DNA of 64,000 nucleotides, taken from assembly GCA_022508305.1 (NCBI GenBank), contig JAFLVM010000001.1, positions 896,341 through 960,340 of the forward strand. The letters are read 5' to 3'. Within the stretch, counting starts at the first letter, position 1. Each line of letters begins with the position of its first letter. Made by a program: the position numbers and the translations under genes. This document shows, piece by piece, positions 18,286 to 26,845 of the stretch. This DNA is from Clostridiales bacterium. Its GTDB lineage: Bacteria; Bacillota; Clostridia; Christensenellales; CAG-314. The notes under the pieces are model-generated. The model saw nothing but the letters and a program-made list of their open reading frames with translations, did not search any database and was not told where the DNA came from.

Positions 18286-20097
18286 ATGACCAAATTAGCG
18301 CTAAACATTATTCACCGCCCCGAGCTTTCACCCGAATACGCCGAACGCGCGTTGGGCGGCAGAAAGGACGTTAGAGACGAATCCTTAGATATATTTTTGT
18401 TCCAACAGCAATCGGCTCACGACCAAGGACTCAAAACAACCATACAAATTACCTACGCGTCGCTGTTTTCCGACAAAATAGTGGAAATTGCCAAGGAACA
18501 CCACGAGCAGTACGGCGACGAGATAGGTTTGTCATTGCTTGGACTACCCTGTAAGCAATTCCGCGACAAGTACCAAACGGAAGACTTTTGCATTTGGATG
18601 TTTGACGAACAGACCAAGATGGAAATCGTGGACGACTGTTTCTCGTTGTTCTACGACAAGTTCGGGTTTTACCCCGAGTCAACGGGCAGCTACTTCCTTG
18701 ACGCATTTACCATCAACTACATCAAGGAAAAGTACCCAAGCGTCAAATGCGCGGTAGCAACCTGTTGGGAAGAGGGGCCCAAGGCGTATCACACCTGCAA
18801 CAACAGCTGGTACACCTTCATGGACGGCGGTCCTTGGAACCCGTGGATTCCTTCAAAGGTCAATTCCCACTGTCCTGCAAGAGACAAGGCAGACGACAGC
18901 GGTATAGTGGCAATTCCTCACCTGTCGCGCGACCTAATGGCGTGCTTTGACGGCAACGGCAGTAACTTCGGCACACACCCGCAAAACGTTCTTCGCGGCA
19001 TGATTTACTATAAGGACGGCGATGGAATGGAGTACCCGTACCTGTACAACCTCATCGACCAGTACAGGCACCTCGAAAAGTACAACGACGGTTACAGCTA
19101 CAACATGGTGTTCGTCGGACCCGGTTGGTTGAACCGCGCAGGTCGTTGGGAAGCCCCCTACGAGCTGCTTGCCAAGTCCTACGTAGATTGCATGAAGTAC
19201 TACGGCAAGTTGAAAAAGGAAGGCAAGCTGCTTGACCTGACTATGAGCGAATTTGCCGACTACTACCGCGAACGTCACCCCGACTACAATAGGGCTGAAT
19301 GCGCATTGTGGAAGGACATTTTGTACGGCAGCGACAAAGAGTACTTTTGGTACGCCGACCCGAATATGAGAACGTGCTTGGACTTCAACCAAGGCGGCGC
19401 AATGGTGGACCTTCGCCCGTACGTAGCGCGTTTGCCGCAAAAGTACGGTATCGGTACGGAAAACGTGTACGACGCATCCTACCCCTATCTTATTCAGATA
19501 AATTACCGCGCGGGCTACTTCACCCATTACGCGGGAGCAGGCACGATTAAGTCATGCAAGGTTAGTTACCACGGACAAAGCGCGGATTTGTGTCTGTGCC
19601 GAACGCTGGCTAAGTACGAAAAGGTGAGTGGCGGCGTGCAAGTCGTAACCAACCCCGTAACGGTAACTTTGGACGGACTTGACGTTGAAATTCGTTCAAC
19701 CTTCATTTTCGAAGAGGGCACGGGCAGAGTCGTAACTAAGCGTGAAATACTAAACGACCTTCACGGCGAAGAAGTAACTATTGAAGAATACTTCACGGGC
19801 GCGTTCGGTACTACCGAATATCAGGCGGACATGACTAAACTGACGCTGGGTGTGGGTGACGAGGAGATAAACTTCACCTATCACGGCAAAAAGATAGTTA
19901 AACCGCGCAAGAAAGAGGCTTTAACGGCTTACGTTGACATTCCTGACGTCATGACGCGTGTAGAAATGGGTGGCGACGCCGACGCGTACAAGGTGGAAGA
20001 GGGGATAGCCTTCTCACCCGTGTATCACCTTAGCCTCACCAAAACATTAAGTAAAGGAACGGTAGAAACATGGCTCAAGCTAAAAAAGGCAAACTGA
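18286..20097 (+). CDS. Unrecognised 603-aa protein in the galactan operon, probable carbohydrate enzyme
   Basis: The first gene of the operon, with no signal peptide, so cytoplasmic. The N-terminal two thirds look like a TIM-barrel or deacetylase-like enzyme: YPESTGSYFLDAFTINYI, CAVATCWEEGPKAYHTCNN and YTFMDGGPWNPWIPSK are rich in aromatic and acidic residues. The C-terminal part (about 430-603) looks like a beta-sandwich. The layout recalls the DUF3863/DUF3864 proteins, but I cannot confirm this. Its place beside a cytoplasmic GH53 and a sugar importer suggests that it processes imported galacto-oligosaccharides. The last 28 bases overlap the next gene. Function is not assigned. Confidence 0.8.
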   Translation: MTKLALNIIHRPELSPEYAERALGGRKDVRDESLDIFLFQQQSAHDQGLKTTIQITYASLFSDKIVEIAKEHHEQYGDEIGLSLLGLPCKQFRDKYQTEDFCIWMFDEQTKMEIVDDCFSLFYDKFGFYPESTGSYFLDAFTINYIKEKYPSVKCAVATCWEEGPKAYHTCNNSWYTFMDGGPWNPWIPSKVNSHCPARDKADDSGIVAIPHLSRDLMACFDGNGSNFGTHPQNVLRGMIYYKDGDGMEYPYLYNLIDQYRHLEKYNDGYSYNMVFVGPGWLNRAGRWEAPYELLAKSYVDCMKYYGKLKKEGKLLDLTMSEFADYYRERHPDYNRAECALWKDILYGSDKEYFWYADPNMRTCLDFNQGGAMVDLRPYVARLPQKYGIGTENVYDASYPYLIQINYRAGYFTHYAGAGTIKSCKVSYHGQSADLCLCRTLAKYEKVSGGVQVVTNPVTVTLDGLDVEIRSTFIFEEGTGRVVTKREILNDLHGEEVTIEEYFTGAFGTTEYQADMTKLTLGVGDEEINFTYHGKKIVKPRKKEALTAYVDIPDVMTRVEMGGDADAYKVEEGIAFSPVYHLSLTKTLSKGTVETWLKLKKAN

Positions 20098-20330
20098 ATT
20101 TCCGTTGTCCGCGTTGCTTTATGCGCGACATCGACATAGATATGTTTTACGACGAAGGTAAAAAAGAGTACTACTGCTTGCGTTGCAATTTCCGTGGCAG
20201 CGAGGCTGAAGTAGAAAAGCTCAACGAACAGGTAAAAGAACGCTACGGACGTTTGAGAATGCGCGTCGTAGATTTCGGAGAGGACAACGAGCCGCCTGTA
20301 TTTCAGCCCCACAAAAGGGGTCAGCAGTAG
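20070..20330 (+). CDS. Small zinc-ribbon protein
   Basis: An 86-residue protein with two CxxC pairs, FRCPRCFMRD and YYCLRCNFRG, separated by about 20 residues: a zinc-ribbon. A charged helix (KLNEQVKERYGRLRMRV) and a short tail follow. No specific family is recognised. The gene starts inside the end of the 603-aa gene (28-base overlap) and the GH53 gene begins 9 bases after its stop, so it belongs to the galactan operon. Its role there is unknown; it could be a passenger or a nucleic-acid-binding helper. Confidence 0.82.
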   Translation: MAQAKKGKLNFRCPRCFMRDIDIDMFYDEGKKEYYCLRCNFRGSEAEVEKLNEQVKERYGRLRMRVVDFGEDNEPPVFQPHKRGQQ

Positions 20331-20339
20331 GAGGACGGC

Positions 20340-21446
20340 ATGAAATTAGGAATTGACGTATCTACCTACTTTGAAGAATTAGAGCACGGCGCAAAGTACT
20401 ACGACGGCAACAAGGAAGTTCAACCCTTGGATTTGTTCCGCGAAAACGGCGTGGATTACATGCGTATCCGTCTGTGGGTGCAACCGAGCAGTGACAACGG
20501 CGAACCCTACCTTGCGGGCAACTGCGACCTTGACAACTTTTTGAGGCTTGCAACGCTTGCTCAGCAGAAGGGCTATTCCATAATGTTGGATTTCCATTAC
20601 TCGGATTTTTGGGCGGACCCCGGCAAGCAATGTGTTCCCAAGAGTTGGGCGAACCTCGACCTTGACGGACTTGTACAAAAGGTTTACGACTACACTAAGG
20701 AAACGCTGCAAGTAATTGCGCAGCACGGTATCAAGCTCGCCTATATTCAGGTTGGCAACGAAATTACAAACGGAATGCTGTGGCCGCTTGGCAAGCTAAT
20801 CGAGCAACCCGACAAGTCAAGAACCAACTTCGACAGTCTTATTAGACTACTCAAAGCAGGTATCAAGGCTTGCCGAGAAGTAACTCCCGAAAGCGCTATT
20901 ATTCTGCATTTGGAAAAGAGCTACGACCAAGTAATTTACAACGAGTACTTCACTCACATGGAGCAAGCGGGCGTAGACTACGACGTAATAGGTTATTCCT
21001 ACTACCCCTACTGGCACGGCACGTTCGAACAATTCTACGCCAACGTGGACTTTTGCAAAAAGTTCGGCAAGCGTCAAATGGTAGTGGAGCTTGGTTACGC
21101 ATTTACTGCAGAAGACTACATCAAGCACGACCACGGCGGAGCGCACCTGGTGGTTAGCAACGACAATCTGGAGGCGTTGGGATTCGTGCAGGAATACCCG
21201 ATTTCCCGCGAAGGACAAAAGCATTTCACCGAAAAGTTTTTGCAAATGGCAGAAGAACACGGCATCGAAGGCGTGTTTTGGTGGGAGCCGCTGTGGATTC
21301 CCGGCGACGGAATTTGCTGGGCGTCGGAGATTGCCATGAAGTACATTCACGAAGAGGGCAAGTCGTCGCGTAACGAATGGGCAAACCAATGTCTGTTCGA
21401 TTACAAGGGCGTAAAGCTTCCCGCATTTGACGCATTTAAAAAATAA
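20340..21446 (+). CDS. GH53 endo-beta-1,4-galactanase, cytoplasmic form
   Basis: A 368-residue glycoside hydrolase of family 53, which cuts beta-1,4-galactan. MRIRLWV, LDFHYSDFWADPGKQ and the acid/base Glu141 (VGNEITNGM) and nucleophile Glu250 (MVVELGYAF) are intact. There is no signal peptide, so it should act in the cytoplasm on imported oligosaccharides. This is unusual because GH53 enzymes are normally secreted. A secreted paralogue is encoded at 26846. AGGAGGACGGC precedes the ATG. Confidence 0.93.
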   Translation: MKLGIDVSTYFEELEHGAKYYDGNKEVQPLDLFRENGVDYMRIRLWVQPSSDNGEPYLAGNCDLDNFLRLATLAQQKGYSIMLDFHYSDFWADPGKQCVPKSWANLDLDGLVQKVYDYTKETLQVIAQHGIKLAYIQVGNEITNGMLWPLGKLIEQPDKSRTNFDSLIRLLKAGIKACREVTPESAIILHLEKSYDQVIYNEYFTHMEQAGVDYDVIGYSYYPYWHGTFEQFYANVDFCKKFGKRQMVVELGYAFTAEDYIKHDHGGAHLVVSNDNLEALGFVQEYPISREGQKHFTEKFLQMAEEHGIEGVFWWEPLWIPGDGICWASEIAMKYIHEEGKSSRNEWANQCLFDYKGVKLPAFDAFKK

Positions 21447-21473
21447 CGGACTCTACAAAACGGACTCTACAAC
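21446..21473 (+). repeat. Two tandem 14-base repeats after the GH53 gene
   Basis: ACGGACTCTACAAA at 21446-21459 is followed at once by ACGGACTCTACAAC at 21460-21473. It lies in the 74-base gap before the binding-protein gene. It forms no clear hairpin; it may be a small slippage duplication. Confidence 0.6.
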
Positions 21474-21520
21474 TGAAAAGTTGTAATAATAAAAAAAACA
21501 AATAAAAAAGGAGCAGGACT

Positions 21521-22786
21521 ATGAAGAAAAAATTACTCTGTATTGCGCTTTGTCTCGTCATGGTAGCAGCAGCGGTTTGCGCGCTTGTTGCCTGTGAAGA
21601 CGACGCTATCGTCGTTTGGGTTGGCGAAGGCACAAAGGAATTTACGGAACAAAAACTGAAGGAGTGGAACGAAACTAACGAGTACGACGTTAAGTTCAAC
21701 TTCAAGGTAGAAATGGTAAGCGAAAGCAAGGCTGCAGGCGACGCTATTCAAAAGCAACAGTCGGCGGCGGACATTTTCTGCTTTGCGCAAGACCAGCTTG
21801 CCCGTTTGGTGGAGTCGGGATTACTCGCTCCGTTGAACGCAACTTCTCAACAGGCAGTTACGGACAGCTGTGACGACGGTTCAATTGCAGCGGCTACCAT
21901 CAACGGAACGATTCGCGCTTTCCCCATGACGGCGGACAACGGTTACTTTATGTACTACGACAAGCGCGTTATTACCGCTGACGTAGACGAAACAAGTCTT
22001 GAATCGCTTATTGCAGCATGCGAAGCCGCAGGCAAAAAGTTCTCAATGAACCTAACCAAGGACGGCGGTTCCTGGTACGCGGCATCCTTCTTCTATGCAA
22101 CGGACGAAAACGGTGACTCTTTGTGTAAATCCGAGTGGACGGTAAACGAAAACGGCAAATTTACCAAGTACGACGACAACTTCCGCAGCGACAACGGTGT
22201 TATTGCGTTGAAAGGTATGCAAAAGCTTCTTCTTTCCAGCTGTCACCAAGATTCAGCCGACGTTGGCGACTTTAACGCGGCAAATGCTTCTGCAGTAGTA
22301 ATCAGCGGTATTTGGGATTACAACGCAGCTAAGACGGCTCTCAGCGACCAACCCGGCGACGGCAAATATCTCGGCGTTGCTGCATTGCCTTCATTCGAAG
22401 TAGACGGCAACAAGTACGAGATGCGCACCTACCTCGGTAGCAAACTCGTAGGCGTAAAACGTCAAAGCGACGCAACTCAAGCAATTTTGTTGCAGAAGGT
22501 TGCAATGTACCTCACAAGCGAGGCAGTTCAACAAGCGCGTTTCGAGCTTGTAGGCTGGGGTCCCTCTAACAAAAACCTTCAAGACAGCGCAGCAGTAAAG
22601 GCAAGCGTAGCGCTCAGCGTACTGCACACCGAAGGCAAGACTGTGCTTCAAGGACAGTATCCCACAAACTGGTGGGCTAAGGTAGAGGCTTTGACGCTTA
22701 GCGCAAAGACGGCGGAAACCGACGGCGCATTGTTAGCAATTTTGTCCACTTACAAGAACGGACTTGACAGCCTGAAAAACGGCTAA
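21521..22786 (+). CDS. Sugar ABC transporter substrate-binding lipoprotein (family 1)
   Basis: A 421-residue extracellular binding protein of the MalE type. The signal peptide ends in the lipobox LVAC with Cys25, so it is lipid-anchored. The mature part has the family features IVVWVGEGTKEFTEQKLKEW near the N terminus, PMTADNGYFMYYDK in the middle, and GVAALPSF. The two permease genes and the ATPase gene follow, so it should feed this importer. Galacto-oligosaccharides are the probable ligand from context. AAAAAGGAGCAGG precedes the ATG. Confidence 0.92.
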   Translation: MKKKLLCIALCLVMVAAAVCALVACEDDAIVVWVGEGTKEFTEQKLKEWNETNEYDVKFNFKVEMVSESKAAGDAIQKQQSAADIFCFAQDQLARLVESGLLAPLNATSQQAVTDSCDDGSIAAATINGTIRAFPMTADNGYFMYYDKRVITADVDETSLESLIAACEAAGKKFSMNLTKDGGSWYAASFFYATDENGDSLCKSEWTVNENGKFTKYDDNFRSDNGVIALKGMQKLLLSSCHQDSADVGDFNAANASAVVISGIWDYNAAKTALSDQPGDGKYLGVAALPSFEVDGNKYEMRTYLGSKLVGVKRQSDATQAILLQKVAMYLTSEAVQQARFELVGWGPSNKNLQDSAAVKASVALSVLHTEGKTVLQGQYPTNWWAKVEALTLSAKTAETDGALLAILSTYKNGLDSLKNG

Positions 22787-22837
22787 AACTACAATTAACT
22801 CGTATTGGTATATTAAGTAACAATTACGGAGGAAACA

Positions 22838-24442
22838 ATGAACGAAGAAAAATTAGAAAAAAATTCTTCGCCGCGCAGAGGACTTAGCGACCTTGATTAC
22901 CTCAAGCTTAACAAATGGCAAAGGTTCTGGTACAAGGTCGGAAGGTTCTTTGTCGGCATACCGGGTTGGTTTGTCCGTCTGTTCAAGAAGATTGGCAACG
23001 CTTTCAAACGCTTCGGTTTGTGGATTGCCGAACAGTGTAAGGACATTTTCAACACCTTCAAAAACGGCAGTTGGAAGACGCGCGTATCATTCTTCTTTAT
23101 GGGCTTTGGCAATTTTGCCGCAGGTCAGGTGCTACGCGGACTTATGTTTGCCCTGATGCAGTGGGGCTTCGTGTTCTACATGATATTCAGCGGAGCGCAC
23201 TGGCTTGGCAAATTCGGTACGCTGGGAACGGTTGAAGCAGGCACCGCCGAGGTGCTGGACCCTGTAACGGGCGAACTGATAACGACTTGGATTGAAGGCG
23301 ACAACTCATTCAAAATTTTGCTTTACGGGCTGATGACGATATTCTTCATTTTGGCGCTTGTGTACACTTGGCGCCTGAACGTAAAGCAATGCCGTATCAT
23401 CGACGAAATAAATGCCAACGGCAAAAAGGTTCATACTAACAAGGAAGACTTGAGGTCTTTGATTGACGACCAATTCCACAAGACGCTGCTGTCATTGCCC
23501 ATTTTCGGTATCGTAATGTTTACGATTTTGCCCATTATCTTCATGATTTTGGTAGCTTTCACAAACTACGATTTCGGACACGACGGCTACAGCAACCTGT
23601 TTACTTGGGTTGGACTGGAAAACTTCAACTCCATGCTGACCTTTGGCTCGGGCTTGTCGGTGGCATTCGGCGAAATTCTTGCTTGGACGCTTATTTGGGC
23701 ATTCTTCGCAACCTTTAGTAACTACTTCCTTGGAATGTTCGTCGCAATGATGATCAACAAGAAGGGTATCAAGATCAAGAAGGTGTGGCGTACCATTCTC
23801 GTAATGACGATAGCAATACCGCAGTTCATTTCGCTGCTGTACGTATCCAACCTGTTTGCTGACAACGGTATCGTAAACGCAACCCTGCAAAATTGGGGCT
23901 TCATCGATTTGTTGCACAGGTGGGGTTGGCTGGACGCTAACATGAGTTACATTCCATTCTGGAGCAACGGTACGTTTGCAAAGGTAATGGTGCTGCTCAT
24001 CAACATTTGGGTTGGTATTCCCTACCTTATGCTGATTACCACAGGTATTCTCATGAACATTCCCGAGGATTTGTACGAATCTTCAAGGATTGACGGCGCT
24101 AACGCGTTTCAACAATTCACCAAGATTACGCTGCCCTACATGCTGTTTGTAACAGGTCCGTATCTACTGACAAGCTTCGTCGGCAACATCAACAACTTCA
24201 ACGTTATTTACCTGCTTACGCAAGGCGGTCCCCGTAATCCCGCTTGGGGCGACGCAGGTGGCTACATTGCAGGCGACACGACGATACTTATCACCTGGCT
24301 GTTCGGTATTACTACGGGTAGCGAGGCTAACTACAAGATGGCGTCCGTCATCGGTATACTGATATTCATCGTTGTATCGGTGCTGTCGCTAATCGTATTC
24401 AGCGTGATGCCATCAACTAAGAGGGAGGATGATTTCTCATGA
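22838..24442 (+). CDS. Sugar ABC transporter permease, MalF type
   Basis: A 534-residue membrane protein. A basic cytoplasmic N terminus of about 90 residues and two extra membrane segments precede the usual six-helix permease core. The ATPase-contact EAA loop is present as YESSRIDGANAFQQFTKITL. The larger N-terminal part resembles MalF and MdxF-type permeases. GGAGG lies before the ATG. The stop overlaps the next ATG in an ATGA arrangement. Confidence 0.93.
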   Translation: MNEEKLEKNSSPRRGLSDLDYLKLNKWQRFWYKVGRFFVGIPGWFVRLFKKIGNAFKRFGLWIAEQCKDIFNTFKNGSWKTRVSFFFMGFGNFAAGQVLRGLMFALMQWGFVFYMIFSGAHWLGKFGTLGTVEAGTAEVLDPVTGELITTWIEGDNSFKILLYGLMTIFFILALVYTWRLNVKQCRIIDEINANGKKVHTNKEDLRSLIDDQFHKTLLSLPIFGIVMFTILPIIFMILVAFTNYDFGHDGYSNLFTWVGLENFNSMLTFGSGLSVAFGEILAWTLIWAFFATFSNYFLGMFVAMMINKKGIKIKKVWRTILVMTIAIPQFISLLYVSNLFADNGIVNATLQNWGFIDLLHRWGWLDANMSYIPFWSNGTFAKVMVLLINIWVGIPYLMLITTGILMNIPEDLYESSRIDGANAFQQFTKITLPYMLFVTGPYLLTSFVGNINNFNVIYLLTQGGPRNPAWGDAGGYIAGDTTILITWLFGITTGSEANYKMASVIGILIFIVVSVLSLIVFSVMPSTKREDDFS

Positions 24443-25476
24443 AAAAAGAAAAGACTAATCCTCAAGTACTTGACGAACAACAACAATTTTTGGAATTTGA
24501 CGTGGATTTCGACACGGAAAGCTCTAACGACATCGACATCGAGGCTCCCGTAACAACCTCTACGGTTGCTGAAGCTGAAGTTGCAAAACGCCGCGCGTTC
24601 AGCTCCGCTCAGCCACAGCAAAAAACTCACATGGGACAACGCGCCAAGAACCGCATTTCTAACACCTTTATTTACATAATACTGGTTGCAATGAGCATAA
24701 TTTGGTTGTTGCCCTTCGTCGGAATAGTGTTCGAGTCATTCCGTACGGAAAGCACCGGTCTTGCGGGCTACATAATTCCCAAACAATGGGGCTTCGACAA
24801 CTACGTGCGCCTGTTTACGCAAACGAGTTTCCCCAAGTGGTTTGGAAACACCCTCATGATGGGCTTAGTGACGGCGGTTGTACAAACGATGTTTATATTG
24901 GCTGTCAGCTACGCTTTGTCCCGTCACCGTTTCAAGGGTAGAAAGTTCCTGATGAACATGATGCTCGTGTTCGGTATGTTCCCCGGGTTCCTAACGCTCA
25001 TTTTGCTGTACACCTGGCTCAACGACGGTCACCTCACCATGGACAACGCGCCCTACGGCTTGATGCTCATCTACGTGGCAAGTTCAGGTATGGGCTACTA
25101 CATTGCAAAGGGTTTCTTCGACACAATCAGTCACTCTTTGGACGAGGCGGCGCGTGTGGACGGAGCTACCAACTTCCAAATATTCTACAAAATCATTCTG
25201 CCTCTATCTAAGCCGATAATAATTTACACGGTTTTGATGGGATTCATGGCTCCCTGGGGCGACTTCGTCATGGCAACCTTCATGGCAAACAACGCCGAGG
25301 CAGGCTACAACGCAGCGGCAGGACTTCAATGGCTACTGACCGACTCAATGAAAAACGAGTACTACACAACGTTCTGCGCAGGCGGCGTAGTGGTTGCAGT
25401 ACCGATAACGGTTCTGTTCATGTGTTTGCAAAAGTACTACGTAGCAGGCGTAACCGGCGGCGCCGTTAAGGGATAA
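24439..25476 (+). CDS. Sugar ABC transporter permease, MalG type
   Basis: A 345-residue permease with six membrane segments from about residue 75. The EAA loop reads DEAARVDGATNFQIFYKIILP. An N-terminal extension of about 70 residues, acidic and then Gln-rich, is not part of the usual MalG length (about 280) and is probably disordered and cytoplasmic. It overlaps the MalF gene by 4 bases and is followed 18 bases later by the ATPase gene. Confidence 0.93.
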   Translation: MKKEKTNPQVLDEQQQFLEFDVDFDTESSNDIDIEAPVTTSTVAEAEVAKRRAFSSAQPQQKTHMGQRAKNRISNTFIYIILVAMSIIWLLPFVGIVFESFRTESTGLAGYIIPKQWGFDNYVRLFTQTSFPKWFGNTLMMGLVTAVVQTMFILAVSYALSRHRFKGRKFLMNMMLVFGMFPGFLTLILLYTWLNDGHLTMDNAPYGLMLIYVASSGMGYYIAKGFFDTISHSLDEAARVDGATNFQIFYKIILPLSKPIIIYTVLMGFMAPWGDFVMATFMANNAEAGYNAAAGLQWLLTDSMKNEYYTTFCAGGVVVAVPITVLFMCLQKYYVAGVTGGAVKG

Positions 25477-25494
25477 ATAGGAGGCTAATACAAT

Positions 25495-26796
25495 ATGGCA
25501 ACAGTAAAATTAACAAACGTAAAGAAAATATATGGAAAAAACACGGTAGCGGTGCAGGATTTCAATCTTGACATTGCCGACAAGGAATTTATCGTATTCG
25601 TAGGACCCTCCGGCTGCGGCAAATCCACGACGCTGAGAATGATTGCAGGTCTTGAGGAAATTTCCGGCGGTACGGTGGAAATTGACGGCAGAGTAGTGAA
25701 CGACCTTCAACCCAAGGACAGAGACATAGCGATGGTTTTCCAAAACTACGCGCTGTATCCTCACCTTACGGTATTTGAGAACATGGCGTTCGCTTTGCGC
25801 CTTAAACGTATACCGGAAACGGACTTAAAGCCCGCAACCGAACAAGCAGAAGAAGTGGCAGCTGAGGCTAATTCAGAAGCTGCGGCAGCGGAAGGCGAGC
25901 AAGAAAAGAAGAAAGAAAAGCCCGTCAAGATGGTCAAAATCCCCGAGGACGAGATTTACAGGCGCGTAACGGAAGCGGCGGAAATACTCGGTATCAGCGA
26001 ATATCTGCTTCGTCGCCCCCGCGAGCTTTCAGGCGGACAGCGTCAGCGTGTTGCAATCGGTCGCGCAATGGTACGTGACTCCAAGGTCTTTTTGATGGAC
26101 GAACCGCTCAGTAACCTTGACGCCAAGCTACGTAACCAAATGCGCGCGGAAATCATACTTCTACGCAAAAAGATAGACACAACCTTCATTTACGTCACGC
26201 ACGACCAAACGGAAGCAATGACGCTCGGAGACCGTATCGTTATCATGAAGGACGGCTTCATTCAACAAGTCGGTACTCCCACGGAAGTGTTCGACATGCC
26301 CAAAAACCTGTTCGTAGCAGAGTTTATCGGCGCTCCCAAGATGAACACCTTTACGACAGAGCTTACTAAGGACAAAAAGAGCTATTTCGTAGAGCCTTTC
26401 GGCGTAAAAATCCCCGTTGACGGTGAAAAAGGCGAGCTGCTTGCGGCTAAAGGCGTCGAATCTCAGAAAATCATACTTGGCGTTCGTCCCGAGCACATCA
26501 CTTTGACAAATCGCAACAACCCCGCGGCAATTCCCTGCGTAATTCAAGTCAACGAAATGATGGGTAGCGAGCTGCACCTTCACGTAGTGACGGAAACGGG
26601 CGAACCGTTGGTTGTACGTGTTCCTACGGTACAGCTTACTGCCGCTCAGGTGTCAAGCTTGGTTGCCGGCGCGCGTATCTACATAACTTTCCGCGGCAAG
26701 GTGATGCATTTCTTCAACGAGGAAAGCCAACTCAACCTCTTGGTAGAGCAGGAAGCTCCCGCTGAAGAACAACCTGCAGAAACACTTGCAGAATAA
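25495..26796 (+). CDS. Sugar ABC transporter ATPase (MsmX/UgpC type) with an acidic insertion
   Basis: A 433-residue ATPase. Walker A GPSGCGKST, Q-loop VFQNYALYPHLTV, signature LSGGQRQR, Walker B FLMDEPLSNLD and the switch His (YVTHDQTEAM) are intact, followed by a C-terminal OB-type regulatory domain. Compared with typical MsmX proteins (about 370 residues) it carries about 40 extra residues at 110-148 of Glu, Ala and Lys, in the helical subdomain that contacts the permeases, and an acidic tail. Many Firmicutes share one MsmX ATPase among importers; here the ATPase is in the operon itself. Confidence 0.94.
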   Translation: MATVKLTNVKKIYGKNTVAVQDFNLDIADKEFIVFVGPSGCGKSTTLRMIAGLEEISGGTVEIDGRVVNDLQPKDRDIAMVFQNYALYPHLTVFENMAFALRLKRIPETDLKPATEQAEEVAAEANSEAAAAEGEQEKKKEKPVKMVKIPEDEIYRRVTEAAEILGISEYLLRRPRELSGGQRQRVAIGRAMVRDSKVFLMDEPLSNLDAKLRNQMRAEIILLRKKIDTTFIYVTHDQTEAMTLGDRIVIMKDGFIQQVGTPTEVFDMPKNLFVAEFIGAPKMNTFTTELTKDKKSYFVEPFGVKIPVDGEKGELLAAKGVESQKIILGVRPEHITLTNRNNPAAIPCVIQVNEMMGSELHLHVVTETGEPLVVRVPTVQLTAAQVSSLVAGARIYITFRGKVMHFFNEESQLNLLVEQEAPAEEQPAETLAE

Positions 26797-26845
26797 TTGA
26801 CAAGAATCAACAATTCCCAAAAATAAAAGTTTATTGGAGGAAAAC

